Origin: Prochlorococcus marinus str. MIT 9313 | Lineage (GTDB): Bacteria; Cyanobacteriota; Cyanobacteriia; PCC-6307; Cyanobiaceae | Reading direction: 5' to 3' | Length of the DNA stretch: 64,000 bases | Assembly (NCBI RefSeq): GCF_000011485.1 | Contig: NC_005071.1 | Span: forward strand, 995,347-1,059,346 | In this document: one piece after another, positions 32,811 through 42,203 of the stretch | Numbering within the stretch: the first letter of the stretch is position 1 | How the letters are laid out: every line of letters begins with the position of its first letter | Notes under the pieces: model-generated | Told to the model about the DNA's origin: nothing | The model's input: only the letters and a program-made list of their open reading frames with translations | The model's database searches: none | Position numbers and translations under genes: made by a program

Positions 32811-33026
32811 GTGCTTGTACCTGTTCTGCTTCAAAGGAAGGTTTTTTGGAGAAGCAGAATAGAGCTACGACACTCCTCACACAGCGTGGATGAGCGGTAC
32901 TGGTACTCGCTGGGGCCGTCCTTTTCTTGCGTGCTGGTGATCCACTATGAGCCTTCGAGGCAGCCCATCAAAATCAGCCGGCCTGGTTTTGATGACATAT
33001 CGGGATCTGATCAAAGCTGTCCTTAG
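32811..33026 (+). pseudogene. Decayed relative of the 22.7 kb Cys protein
   Basis: DNA around 32865-32945 aligns with 22692-22775, but the reading frame changes within it and Cys codons are lost. I consider it a frameshifted remnant. It also contains an 11-base string found in the cyanobacterial Yfr1 RNA (see rejected items). Confidence 0.35.
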
Positions 33027-33138
33027 ACGTGTCAACATCAGGGAGTTACTGGATCAAGACCCTGAGGGCGGGGCCTTTTTTCATGCCAGGAAGTCTTCTC
33101 GCTGTCGCTAAGCCTTGGTGTATTTCTGCCTGCTCAGC

Positions 33139-33381
33139 ATGATGATGTGTGCTAATCGAGAGCTGGAATTGACAGAACCAGACCCGGCAGTTTTAGACGC
33201 TCTTGTCACTAAGGCTTTAGAGCTTTCGGCAAGTGCAGGCGGGGAGTTGGAGCGCAGCTGCTGGATGGTGGTTCATGAGCATGCTCACGGAGTAAAGCCA
33301 ACGGAGTACGACATCCGAGAAATTGACGAGCAGCTTTATCTGAAGGTTCTGGAGACCAGCCGATCCAGATCAGTTTGCTGA
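33139..33381 (+). CDS. Small hypothetical protein, 80 aa
   Basis: Starting at one of three adjacent Met codons (33139): an acidic helical protein with ELELTEPDPAVLDALVTKAL, a HEHAHG motif and a charged end. His spacing might bind metal, but no family is recognised. Confidence 0.45.
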   Translation: MMMCANRELELTEPDPAVLDALVTKALELSASAGGELERSCWMVVHEHAHGVKPTEYDIREIDEQLYLKVLETSRSRSVC

Positions 33382-33968
33382 GATAGAGAGGTCGAATGAC
33401 CTGCCGTAGCTTCTTAGACATCAGACTAGGAGCTAAGTATTGCCGCAACTCGCCGCTTATCGAAGGGAACTCCATACAAGGAGTCGCCCCTCCCTTCTGC
33501 TAGCACTCCGCAGCAGTTACAGCTGAACGCATTGCAGGTGAACTTGGCGTTCCCAATTCGGCTTTGGTTCATCTGTTAAAAGTTGGCCATGCCACACCCC
33601 TCACCATCAGGGGCCTTTCGGTAGTGCCTATCCCCTATTAAGCCCCATTGCCAAGGGGTGACCCTCTTCCACGCCCCTGAAGTTTCTCAACAAAGGAGTT
33701 AGGACTAGACAATCCGCCTAAAAAACTTTGCCACCTCAACTATTGAGGCTCTATCTATCTGAGATTGGGATAATTGTTGTTGATGCTACTGCCTTCTTTG
33801 CCTGGCGTTTTGGAGGGAACGGTGAGGACCGCTGATTGACGGCCCAACCTCATAATGTTCAGCTCAAAAGACTTGCTCGGCCTCATGGGTTTGATGTAAC
33901 TGGGTAAGTGTTCCAAGTGCTTCTCCGCCCCTAAAAGAGCTAGGACAACAGGAGACACCTCGAAAACT
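33382..33968. other. Intergenic, no gene seen
   Basis: Nearly 590 bases. Only shadows and Pro-rich short frames. No RNA gene recognised. Confidence 0.35.
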
Positions 33969-34136
33969 ATGGAAGACACCGCTGTTCAAGCAGGCGAGAA
34001 TTTGCGCTATCTGCTGGTTGCACTCGGTGTTATTGGTGGTGGTGGTCTAGCTGTCTGGCTTCAAAGGGACAAGAAAGCCGACAAGAAACCGAAGCAAAAA
34101 CAATTTGTTCCCAAGAACACGAAAGGGTTTCAGTGA
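33969..34136 (+). CDS. 55-aa single-pass membrane protein
   Basis: MEDTAVQAGENLRYLLVALG, a Gly-rich membrane helix, then a strongly basic tail (RDKKADKKPKQKQ). A related start (MEDNLVQKELLYLFGG) is found on the other strand at 34448, so the two look like a small family with an inverted arrangement. Too short for length-filtered gene finding, but composition is convincing. Confidence 0.65.
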   Translation: MEDTAVQAGENLRYLLVALGVIGGGGLAVWLQRDKKADKKPKQKQFVPKNTKGFQ

Positions 34137-34334
34137 TTGACTGCCCAAAACAAGTGATGAGATCACACCAAGTGCCAGGGGTTTCATTTGGACGTTCAAT
34201 CAGCCCAAGTGGCCGTGCAGCGATAGCGCGTGCTCATGGCAACAGCAATTGTTATGCACGACATGTCAGTGACAGTTTTACCTTGAGGGACTTTTCGCTG
34301 CGCCTGCGCCTGTGCCATCTCCTCCGATTCACCA

Positions 34335-34448
34335 TCAGCCGTCGCCTCTCCTGCCCGAACGGAACCAGGCCAGGAAGCCAGCAGCACCAATAGCAACGAT
34401 CCCACCGAATAGATAAAGCAATTCTTTCTGAACAAGGTTGTCCTCCAT
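34335..34448 (-). CDS. 37-aa relative of the 33.97 kb membrane protein
   Basis: MEDNLVQKELLYLFGG with a membrane helix (IVAIGAAGFLAWF) and basic end RSGRRGDG. In another frame the sequence would continue into a long hydrophilic tail, so the gene may be frameshifted at its 3' end. Start and helix match the sister gene. Confidence 0.5.
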   Translation of the reverse strand: MEDNLVQKELLYLFGGIVAIGAAGFLAWFRSGRRGDG

Positions 34449-34701
34449 AGGTTCTGACAAGTCTCTTCTTGTCTTAGCTCCTTTGTTGAGAAACGTCAGG
34501 GACGTAGAAGCGAAGAGCATCTTTAGCGCTGGGTTTCAGTAGTACATAGGCATTGACGCGTAGGCCTCGACGCTAAGGGCGTTCAGGAATGGCAAGACGC
34601 ACTGTTGATCTGACTCAAAGGGTTATTGGTATCTACGTTTTAAAGATGTTCTCGGCTGTAGCTCTCTAGATCGCCAGATCGAAGTGATCACAGGCCGGCC
34701 G

Positions 34702-34848
34702 ATGAAAGGCGTGCCGGCCCTCCAAAAAACCAAGAGGATCTACCTGCAAGTGGATGAGGCCAGGGAGCTATCGAAAAAGACACCAAGAAGAGGGCTGGAT
34801 GGCCACGGCATCCCACTAGTAGTAAGGGTCTTGTCACCCTCCTGGTAA
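34702..34848 (+). CDS. 48-aa basic protein, paralogue of the 52.66 kb ORF
   Basis: MKGVPALQKTKRIYLQVDEARE.. aligns with MKAEPALLKTKTINPHVDDPRE.. at 52659. In both places the gene converges on a member of the same small membrane-protein family and overlaps its 3' end. This shared gene pair supports both ORFs as real. Confidence 0.55.
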   Translation: MKGVPALQKTKRIYLQVDEARELSKKTPRRGLDGHGIPLVVRVLSPSW

Positions 34849-35100
34849 TGGCCTCCAATCATCTGAGACCTGTGAAGGGCTATGCGCGAAGGTCTTCTCC
34901 AGATTCCGTTTGAATGAATCATCCCGACTGATTGGGCTGTGATCGCGTCCTGATTCAGTGTCTAGGCTGATTTCCTGTGAAAGCCTGACCTCCTTTGTTG
35001 CTCTGAACCACCCCAGTTCTTTGGCGATCCCAAAAAACGGCCAGATAGCGAAATAGAGGCAAATGATCGCAAGGCCTACATATCCACCGTTCAATTCCAT
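34834..35100 (-). CDS. Small membrane protein, family F1 member 1
   Basis: From ATG 35100, 88 residues: MELNGGYVGLAIICLYFAI as a membrane helix, a basic then polar linker, and a C-terminal amphipathic segment ISRDDSFKRNLEKTFAHSPSQ. The end pattern (S-x-I-x-R-x-LE-x-T-x-A-x-S) is repeated in genes at 52.8, 53.2 and 55.5 kb. Unknown function; a membrane-anchored binding helix is likely. Confidence 0.68.
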   Translation of the reverse strand: MELNGGYVGLAIICLYFAIWPFFGIAKELGWFRATKEVRLSQEISLDTESGRDHSPISRDDSFKRNLEKTFAHSPSQVSDDWRPLPGG

Positions 35101-35287
35101 ACCGGAGAACTGACAAACGTTTGCTGTATTCAGCATGGCCACAAGAGGCACGAACAGGAAGCGAACAGTACAAAGAGCAAAGAAACGGCTCGAAGCTCCT
35201 CTTGCTGAGGAGGGGAACAACAGCGAGTCGAAGAGGTAAGCGTTGAATCTTGGTTAGCAAAGACGCTGTGGTTAGAGCTTGAGGAGA

Positions 35288-35387
35288 CGATGGATTTTAA
35301 TTCGCGAAAACCGTACTAGAGACGTTCATGATGGGATGTCTATCGCCGACCGGCCCTGATACGGTTTTCGCGAATCAAAATCCATCG
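35288..35387. repeat. REPIN-like inverted pair
   Basis: Two 28-base arms (35288-35315 and 35360-35387) are inverted copies with one mismatch, each with ATTCGCGAAAACCGTA. Between them lies a 44-base spacer containing GATGTCTATCGCC and CCGGCCCTG. Single arms with the same spacer stand at 42.63, 45.03, 47.42 and 53.66 kb upstream of a gene family. Two inverted palindrome-like arms around a short spacer are the REPIN layout. Confidence 0.75.
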
Positions 35388-35510
35388 ATCAATAGGTGCA
35401 TCGTCAAGGGAATACAAGAGTTGCATGGCTTGAGCAAGGTTCAAACCTGGAGGCTTCTCTGCTATGAACTCATCGAGCACCTAGAACTGCTCCGCGCTTG
35501 GCTCCTATAG
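35328..35510 (+). CDS. Small ORF starting inside the inverted repeat
   Basis: A 60-codon frame from within the repeat (..TVFANQNPSINR..) into a helical end (LSKVQTWRLLCYELIEHLELL). Weakly similar helical ends lie leftward of the repeat arms at 42.6 and 53.65 kb. The first 25 codons derive from the repeat, so the start is doubtful. Confidence 0.35.
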   Translation: MMGCLSPTGPDTVFANQNPSINRCIVKGIQELHGLSKVQTWRLLCYELIEHLELLRAWLL

Positions 35511-35549
35511 CTCGCCGTTGTCTTGAAATTCAGCAATAAGGTTCTCGAG

Positions 35550-35603
35550 CTATTTCTTCTCATGCTGCGCACGTTTACGCCTGTTCTTGCCATCGCTGGC
35601 CAT
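35550..35603 (-). CDS. 17-aa basic peptide, copy 1
   Basis: MASDGKNRRKRAQHEKK and stop. A second copy of identical length at 55403-55456 keeps GKNRR and the EKK end. Too short for certainty, but the conservation of start, stop and length with changed DNA is notable. Confidence 0.35.
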   Translation of the reverse strand: MASDGKNRRKRAQHEKK

Positions 35604-35664
35604 GTGAGACCATCAGCTGAGCAAGCCTTCCAGCTCCTAAATGCTCAGTAAGTCCATAACTGGG

Positions 35665-35802
35665 ATGTTCGGTCGTCGAAACAAAAAAGATGCTCCCAAG
35701 GAGGAACCCACAGAAACAGATCTCGAAAGGGGCTACAGGCTCGCTGCCGCTAAGCAAAAGGAGATTTTGAAAGAACTTCTCGCACAAAAACCAAGGGCCT
35801 AA
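35665..35802 (+). CDS. 45-aa hydrophilic protein
   Basis: MFGRRNKKDAPKEEPTETDLE then a helix (YRLAAAKQKEILKELLAQK). Strongly charged with a good helical end, typical of small picocyanobacterial proteins. No family recognised. Confidence 0.5.
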   Translation: MFGRRNKKDAPKEEPTETDLERGYRLAAAKQKEILKELLAQKPRA

Positions 35803-36139
35803 CTTTCCACCACTGGTCTAGGGGCAGAGGGGTTGAAACGACCCTCACCACTGGGCTCACTTGGCCCTCCAGCCAACTTTTTGCAGTCTTTTCCATCGCT
35901 CCCTTGTGTCATCCACATCGGGATCCATCGATCTGGTTTTCAGCAAGGCGAGCTCTTCCTTCCTCTGGCGAGCTTTGATCACTTCGATGGGGCGGTCTAA
36001 GGAACTACGGCCGAGAACATCTTTAAAGCGCAGATACTATTTGAAGACCCCATTGAGAACCTCTCTAATCAAGAACCTCTTCTCACGCAAGAGATGGAGA
36101 TGAAGGCAGCAGGGATCCCCTTCGAAATTTCAGAAGGTC

Positions 36140-36412
36140 ATGACGATGAATGAGACCGACTTCGCTGAGCTGTTCGAACGCTGGCAGGCGGCCGAACAGG
36201 TTGACGATGAGTTGATCCAACTGATCAAAGAGACTGTCCGATTTAGCGAAGAAACTGGTGACGACACCTTGAGGGATCGTGCGTGTGATCTGCTTTCTGG
36301 TGTTTTCCACCTGCCGAGTACTCCTCAAGAGATTGCTCTGGTCGGAGACGCGTTAGAAGGCTCAGGCACAATTCCTCCTCCAATACCTCCGGAAGACGAC
36401 GAAGCTCGATAA
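36140..36412 (+). CDS. Small acidic protein, paralogue B
   Basis: 90 residues; same family as 27140-27415 (MTMNETDFAELFERWQAAEQ, then FHLPSTPQEIALVGDALEGSG and a PPIPPED end). The upstream region AGGGATCCCCTTCGAAATTT is also shared. About half of residues are identical, so the copies are older than the cassette duplication. Confidence 0.72.
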   Translation: MTMNETDFAELFERWQAAEQVDDELIQLIKETVRFSEETGDDTLRDRACDLLSGVFHLPSTPQEIALVGDALEGSGTIPPPIPPEDDEAR

Positions 36413-36626
36413 AGACAGAATGCCTCCCGAAGCTGCCAGTCGAGGGGCCTCCGCTCTCCAGTGGCTGTTGAGGGGCCTCAGGCGCTGACTCGACAGTTGT
36501 CACTCCAGCCTCGACACCAGCTCTTATCTGTTGAGACCTTTTCCCTATTGGGACCCACTACAAAATTGGTGACAAACCCAATACACGAATAAAGTGCGAT
36601 GCTCTAGGGGTTTCTAGAAGCTATGC

Positions 36627-36968
36627 ATGGACAAGAAAGGCGCTAAGGGTTATTGGATCAGCACTTCAACAGTCACCAATCCAGCTTTATTTGCTGAGTA
36701 CGTTGAGAAGGTTGGACCTTGGCTCAAAGAAGTTGGTGGAGTGGTTTTTGCTAAAGACACAGAACCTCAAGGGAAAGAGAAGACAGAAGGAGCGAACTTG
36801 GCAGTTATTTGTGAGTTCCCTTCAATGAGAGCGGCAGTCGATGCTTATGAATCAGCTGAGTATCAAGAGCTAAGCAAAATACGTAACGCAGCCACAGAGA
36901 ATGCAACCTTCACGATCATGGAAGGTATGGATGAAGCAGCAAAATTAAGGAGAGCCATGGGTAAGTAG
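36627..36968 (+). CDS. DUF1330-family protein
   Basis: 113 residues with the ferredoxin-like pattern of DUF1330: GYWISTSTVTNPALFAEYV, a middle GGVVFAKDTEPQ, then LAVICEFPSMRAAVDAYESAEYQELSKIR. The family forms small dimers of unknown function. N-terminal start with ATG at 36627 fits. Confidence 0.82.
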   Translation: MDKKGAKGYWISTSTVTNPALFAEYVEKVGPWLKEVGGVVFAKDTEPQGKEKTEGANLAVICEFPSMRAAVDAYESAEYQELSKIRNAATENATFTIMEGMDEAAKLRRAMGK

Positions 36969-37047
36969 TCGTTTCCTGAAACTGTTACTTGGGTGACATC
37001 ACCTTTGATGTAAATCGTCTAGAAAGCTGATGCTTTTTTTGTTTGAC

Positions 37048-37320
37048 ATGACCTTTCTGATGCATTGGAGCTTTAAAACTGGCTATCACGAGAAAGCAGC
37101 CCGTCAGTTCCTTGCAACAGGTGCCCCGATGCCTGAGTGCAAGTCTTGGCAGCGCTTTCACGCACCAGGCTCTGTACAAGGCTGGATCATTGTCGAAACC
37201 AACGACGCTGGAGTCTGCTATGAGCATGCCGCTGAGTGGGCTGAGTTCCTTGACTGGGACGTGACTCCCGTCTTCACAGATGATCAGGCAGGCCCATTGA
37301 TTGCAAAGGTTTATAGCTAA
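37048..37320 (+). CDS. DUF3303-family protein (paralogue 2)
   Basis: From ATG 37048, 90 residues: MTFLMHWSFKTGYHEKAARQF, WQRFHAPGSVQGWIIVETNDA, then EWAEFLDWDVTPVFTDDQA. This is the best DUF3303 match of the three in the window. Six codons of open frame upstream are an alternative start. Separate from the preceding DUF1330 gene by about 80 bases. Confidence 0.78.
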   Translation: MTFLMHWSFKTGYHEKAARQFLATGAPMPECKSWQRFHAPGSVQGWIIVETNDAGVCYEHAAEWAEFLDWDVTPVFTDDQAGPLIAKVYS

Positions 37321-37589
37321 CCTCTATTGCAAGTAGTGATGCAAGGTCCTAGCCCAGTTGGAACCTCAGAGGCTCCTGGGGAAGCTTTAGCTGACATCGC
37401 CTCTTTCTCACTGAATATTCACCAACCCTCCCCGATCTGGGGGAGGGCAAGACAAATGCATGAATCCTCATTGCACGAAGCGCCTCTTTCCCCATGGCTA
37501 CTGCTCTGCTGTGCATAACCGGCGTGCTAGCCGGCTTGATCAGAGCCGCCTATTCATGCGCGGGAATTCTGCTGATGACACCAGTGAGA

Positions 37590-37830
37590 GCAAGCTCCTG
37601 GGAACGCTCCATTGAAGCAGACAACGACCCAACACTGGCATAGGTGCCATCACTGATCAACATCAGCACGTTGGAGGTGAACAGGTCTGGGATGTTGTCC
37701 TTGTAGGTCTGAAGTTGGTTAACGCTGCCCAGACGTCTACCTTCTCATCGGCGTGGTCCTTCAGTTCCAAAACAACAACCGGCAGACCGTTCAGGTGGAC
37801 GACGACATCAGGACGACGTGTGCTTCCGGC
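37590..37830 (-). pseudogene. Frameshifted fragment of a type I restriction HsdR subunit
   Basis: Leftward, RRPDVVVHLNGLPVVVLELK is the nuclease-domain signature (E-L-K) of HsdR. After VDVWAA the frame changes and continues [20 protein letters not shown] then [12 protein letters not shown], again standard HsdR. Only about 80 codons remain, with one frameshift. No HsdM or HsdS is present. Confidence 0.85.
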
Positions 37831-37863
37831 CCTGAATCATCTACTCGGAACTGCAGCGAATAA

Positions 37864-39293
37864 TCAGATCAGGTTGTCGTACTGGGCTGGAATGATATGC
37901 AGATGGGCCGGTTCATGAGCCAGGAACGCATCCCTGTGCACATTCAGAAGCAGGGTGCGGATGTCATCTCCGGCACGGATCAACAGTCCCTCTCCTGTCT
38001 GTCTGAAGCGCAGGTCAGGAGTTCCCGCAACGCTGATGGAATCCTCGCCGATGCGGAAATCTGTTATCACATCGTTTCCGGGTGACAGTACGAAGAGGTC
38101 TGGTCCGGGAAGGCCCGTGAGCCTGTCGTTGCCTTCGCTTCCTCCGTTTCGTTGCGCCCAGGCGTAGCCGAGTTTTCCGAAACTGGGCACATCGACGGCG
38201 TCTTTTCCATCGGATGATGAGGCTTCAAGCGTCTTGCCGGAATCGATCAGGCTGTTTAATTTCCATTCATCGATCTCTGGTTTCTGGCCCATCTCCCTGG
38301 CTGTAAAACCACTGGTGCCGATGATGGTATCTGGCTCAAGATTGATGATCCAATTGGAGATCTCCTGCACTGCCGAGACAAAACTGTCGAGATCGGAGAG
38401 GTTGTATGGAGAGGCCTCTGTATGAACATCAAGAGCGCTATTGCCATCGCCATAGGCATTCTGAATTTCTTCCGCCCAGTAGAATTCAAGGAAGGATAAT
38501 CCATCGACTTTTGTTCCTTCAGGCGCCTCCCATGCGATTCCTCTTGTGAAATTCATGATGGCTCGATAGGGGTCATTCATGAAGGCCTCCGGTTTCATTT
38601 CTTCTGGCAGCTGACCCTTGAACCTGTCCAGGTCCACGGAGTGCACCATGTATTCATCCTGGTCTCCCTTCACACCGTTCAGATAACGGTATCCGGTTCG
38701 TTTTCAGTGAGAACCTTGAGCCAGGCGTTGCCGCTGTTGGCCATTTCTATCCAGAATTCATCCATGGAACTGCCGTTGTCATTGTTGTCTTTCAGATTTG
38801 AGTAATTGGCTTCCACAACTAGATTGATCTTGAAATCTTCGAATCCTCCTCGCTTCATCTTTGAAAAGTGTTCAGCGTATGGTGCCCATCGGTCAGGCAA
38901 AGGTTTTTGTCGGGGCCGATCACCACTGTTTTCATACCGTTGGTCACGGTGCCGGGTGCGACTCTCTCCCAGTTCTCGTTATAAATGTAGTAGCTGTCTG
39001 GATTTCCCGGGGGTTGAGTCGTCAAACCTGACAATCACTGCGTTGTCAACCTTTTGGCCGTTGGCGTAGGCAACATCATCAAACATTTTTTCATCATCAC
39101 TGAATGTTCGTCCCTGCACCGGATATCCATCCTCGAGAATCCAGTTCACGCCGTCGTAACGCCCAACCTTGTAGAGAACCTGGTCCTGACCAATCGCTGG
39201 TTGCCCTGCCTTGATCTCACTCAGTTCCAGCTCGAGAACATCATTTTTGCTCGTTTTCATGAGGTCAATGATGCGTTGTGAAAAGGCAGACAT
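37864..39293 (-). pseudogene. Frameshifted ParB/Srx-like RTX protein
   Basis: Three pieces form one protein read leftward. Piece 1 (39293-39000) has VLYKVGRYDGVNW; in another frame follows the ParB-like LTDGHHTLNTF near 38890; piece 2 (38900-38700) has KINLVVEANYSNL and SSMDEFW; piece 3 (38673-37864) has FLEFYWAEEI and an RTX end (GGSEGNDRLTG, LSPGNDVITDF). At least three frame changes separate them. The intact family pairs a ParB/sulfiredoxin-like domain with Ca2+-binding repeats. Likely once secreted. Confidence 0.75.
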
Positions 39294-39427
39294 TTTTTAT
39301 AATTTATTGGAAATAATATCCATGGCTCCTTTGCAGACCTGATCGTTTTGGCCATCCTCGCCTTTGACCAGTCTTGTCAGAATGAAGAGCCTGGTCGGTT
39401 CAAAACGAGATAACTCAGGGCTCAGCG

Positions 39428-40240
39428 ATGTTTGAAATTCCCAAACCGATTCACCGCAGCAGGGTTCGACAACTGTTGGGCCGGGAATATCACATTGCCA
39501 GACGCAAAGCCAACTGGCTGTTCGGTTCCAGGCAATGGGCTACAACACGCGACGTCCTGGCGACAAGCCACCGCAAATTCAGCCATCAGTCTCTGATCCT
39601 GCGCCCTTTAAGGGATGTGGATATGGTGCTTCAGCACAACAAGCGCAGGAATCTGGAGCTAGCGCTTGCGCAACTGGATCGAATCCTGATTCGTCCGGGG
39701 GAAACAATGTCCGTGTGGAAGCTGGTCGGACGACCTACTAGACGGAAGGGCTATCTAGAGGGTCTGGTGCTGAATCAGGGCAGGGTGTCCAGGGGGACAG
39801 GAGGAGGCCTTTGTCAGCTGGGAAATCTGCTGTTCTGGATGGCGGCCCACAGTCCGCTCACGATTTCAGAGCGCTGGAGGCATGGTTTTGATGTGTTCCC
39901 GGATATGAATCGAACTATTCCCTTTGGTGCCGGAGCAACGCTGGCGTACAACTATGTGGATCTGCAGATCACCAACAACACGCCCTATTGCTTCGCGATT
40001 CATCTATGGCTGGATGACATCCATCTGCATGGTGAACTCAGCTGTGATGAGGATTACGACTGCATCTACAGCGTCGAGGAGCGTCATCACAGGATCCAGC
40101 AGCAGATCTGGGGCGGCTATTCGAGGCATAATCAGCTCTATCGGCTCTGCACAGCATCCGATGGTGTTGAGACGGAACAGCTACTGGTGGAAAATCACGC
40201 GATCATGATGTACGAGCCGTTGCTGAAAGCGGCGCCATGA
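39428..40240 (+). CDS. VanW-family protein
   Basis: A 270-residue protein with the VanW core: RDVDMVLQHNKRRNLELALAQ, L-I-RPGETMSVWKLVG-P, V-SRGTGGGLCQLGNLLFWMA, ISERWRHGFDVFPD and TIPFGAGAT. VanW proteins accompany glycopeptide-resistance clusters and occur widely without a proven role. No signal peptide is seen. It stands alone between a pseudogene and an FAD enzyme on the opposite strand. Confidence 0.9.
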   Translation: MFEIPKPIHRSRVRQLLGREYHIARRKANWLFGSRQWATTRDVLATSHRKFSHQSLILRPLRDVDMVLQHNKRRNLELALAQLDRILIRPGETMSVWKLVGRPTRRKGYLEGLVLNQGRVSRGTGGGLCQLGNLLFWMAAHSPLTISERWRHGFDVFPDMNRTIPFGAGATLAYNYVDLQITNNTPYCFAIHLWLDDIHLHGELSCDEDYDCIYSVEERHHRIQQQIWGGYSRHNQLYRLCTASDGVETEQLLVENHAIMMYEPLLKAAP

Positions 40241-40305
40241 TGCCTTGATACTGAACGAATCTCAGCCTGTTGAATCCTCATCGCCAATCCCTTGAGAATC
40301 GCCAG

Positions 40306-41937
40306 CTAGATAGCCAACCAAGGCCACTGGATCCCGAAGGCCTCGAGGGGGGCCATCACCAGCTTGTTAAGCGCACGCCCGAGCACCACCTGCGGTTCAT
40401 CGGCGCGGATGGGTATCACAGAGTGCTGCAGGGTCCTGGGCAGGTCGGCGCCCCTCACGATCCCGCGCCTGAGCAGTGAGTTGCCCGCTTCCAGACCACA
40501 CACGTAGGCGCGTTCCTGACAAAGGCCTTTAGCACCATGTTCTTTCTCGCCCATCCTCACCCAGTCGCCGGCGCAGACCACCGAAGCCACTGACGTCTCC
40601 ATTGGTGGCCGCTTGCTGAAACTTCCCGGCGAGAAAAGAGACACCGAACCCGGATAACGCCGCACCTCCTGATCCACGACCCTGGCCCCCCTGAAGGCAG
40701 GCTGCGCTATGGGCAGCAGATCCTGCATCAGGCAGTCGATGATCTCCTGATCGCTCAGCTCGGCGATGGCCGAAGCGTTGTAGAAGTCGCTGGCGATCAC
40801 CGAACCCTGCGGTGGCTGATCACCCCAGAGCGCCTGCTCCGACTCCCGCTGCAGTTGATCCAACATGAAGAAGGTGGCTCCGGCGCCTCTTAGTGAGCTG
40901 AAACGTGAGAACACATTGGCGGGATCGGCGACCGGCACGGTGCGATCCAGCCACAGACGGATCGACACCACATCGATCGATCCGAGCGTGGCGGCACGCA
41001 CAAGCTCCGGCGCCAGCGCGCCGCACTCCGGGGATTGCGCCATCAAAGCACCCATTCCTTTGGCACTCACCGCAATCACCACAGCATCGACATCCTCGAT
41101 TAAACCGGTGCTCCCGCTTGTTACGGAACGGGTTCCCACCGAGCGGATGGCCTGAGTCTCCGGCGAGACGTTCAGCCGGGTGGCCAGGGTGCCGCCCAGC
41201 ACCTCGAGCTGATGCTGCTCCTGCAGCCGCTCACTGAGCGGCAAAATCAGCTGTTCGGCGATGCTTTTCGACCTGATCCAACGCACATCGAAGGAATCCT
41301 GATGCGCCAGGGCGTAGTAGTAGAGGAGCTCCATCGTGACAGCGGCCGACAGCTCCTCCGGCGGCTTGAACAGCCCCACCAGCAACGTGGGCCGCAGGAA
41401 ATCATCGATCATGCGATCACTGATCCTGAGCTGTCTAAACAGCGTCAGCGCATCGATCGAGTCGTAACTCCTGTATACCGCATCGTTGCGGTTCAGATCG
41501 AGCATGGCGTAGAGCAGGCCGGCGATGCTGAGCCGATCAGCAACAGGCAGGCGCTTGAAGTTATTGATCGTTGCAGCAACCTGACCCAGAGGACTCGGCC
41601 ACAGCGGAGCGTCACCGAAGACAGGAGCCGTTGCCTCCAGGCCTTCGGGTGACCAGAACGCACTAGTGGTGAACTCCGTGAAGATCGAGCCGAGCCCGAG
41701 CTCTGCCGTCAGGGCATTGATGTTGGGATAATCCTTCCAGAACCCCCGGGTGCCTGCCTCGAACGGTTTACCGCTTGGCGTGGTGAGAGGCTGGCTGCCG
41801 GTTGGATCCTCCATCCCATCCATTAGGGTCACCCGAACACCCGCTTCGCAGAGCGCCTTAGCCGCACCCCAGCCAGCCCAGCCGGCCCCGATGACAACCG
41901 CATGAGATTGCTTTTTACCCGGAAAACCTTCGGCCAT
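40306..41937 (-). CDS. FAD-dependent amine-oxidase/desaturase-like protein
   Basis: A 543-residue protein with an N-terminal dinucleotide-binding fold (AVVIGAGWAGWGAAKALCEAGVRVTLMD, residues 12-40) and the long amine-oxidase/phytoene-desaturase type body. A C-terminal FAD contact (VVCAGDWVRMG near residue 465) is present. In cyanobacteria and plants related proteins act on carotenoids or are uncharacterised. Substrate cannot be told. GC content seems higher than in neighbours, in line with a core gene. Confidence 0.8.
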   Translation of the reverse strand: MAEGFPGKKQSHAVVIGAGWAGWGAAKALCEAGVRVTLMDGMEDPTGSQPLTTPSGKPFEAGTRGFWKDYPNINALTAELGLGSIFTEFTTSAFWSPEGLEATAPVFGDAPLWPSPLGQVAATINNFKRLPVADRLSIAGLLYAMLDLNRNDAVYRSYDSIDALTLFRQLRISDRMIDDFLRPTLLVGLFKPPEELSAAVTMELLYYYALAHQDSFDVRWIRSKSIAEQLILPLSERLQEQHQLEVLGGTLATRLNVSPETQAIRSVGTRSVTSGSTGLIEDVDAVVIAVSAKGMGALMAQSPECGALAPELVRAATLGSIDVVSIRLWLDRTVPVADPANVFSRFSSLRGAGATFFMLDQLQRESEQALWGDQPPQGSVIASDFYNASAIAELSDQEIIDCLMQDLLPIAQPAFRGARVVDQEVRRYPGSVSLFSPGSFSKRPPMETSVASVVCAGDWVRMGEKEHGAKGLCQERAYVCGLEAGNSLLRRGIVRGADLPRTLQHSVIPIRADEPQVVLGRALNKLVMAPLEAFGIQWPWLAI

Positions 41938-42203
41938 AAAGCTGTTTTACATCAGCCCAAGCTAAAGAGATGAACTCATGGACCATGGGCTTCCTTAGCC
42001 ACCTTGTGACAAAGGCAACTCTTTAAGGAAGTCTTCATTGTCTCTACAGAGCAACTACTATTTCTTCGTCTCTCCTTACATGGCGGAACGAAGCGAGCCC
42101 TGTAGCAAACACCGCAGAGGCAGCGCAACAAGACCTCTCTCTCGTTAAGAGCGCCTAAAAACTGACCTAAATTGGGTTAACGCTTTCGAGTGCTGTGTAA
42201 AAA

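Noticed and set aside
32860..32895. An ACTCCTCACAC string identical to the conserved motif of the small RNA Yfr1.
   Set aside because: The flanks do not have the Yfr1 two-hairpin structure, and the DNA aligns with the coding sequence at 22.7 kb, where the same region encodes D-T-P-H. I take it as a chance match in a decayed gene.
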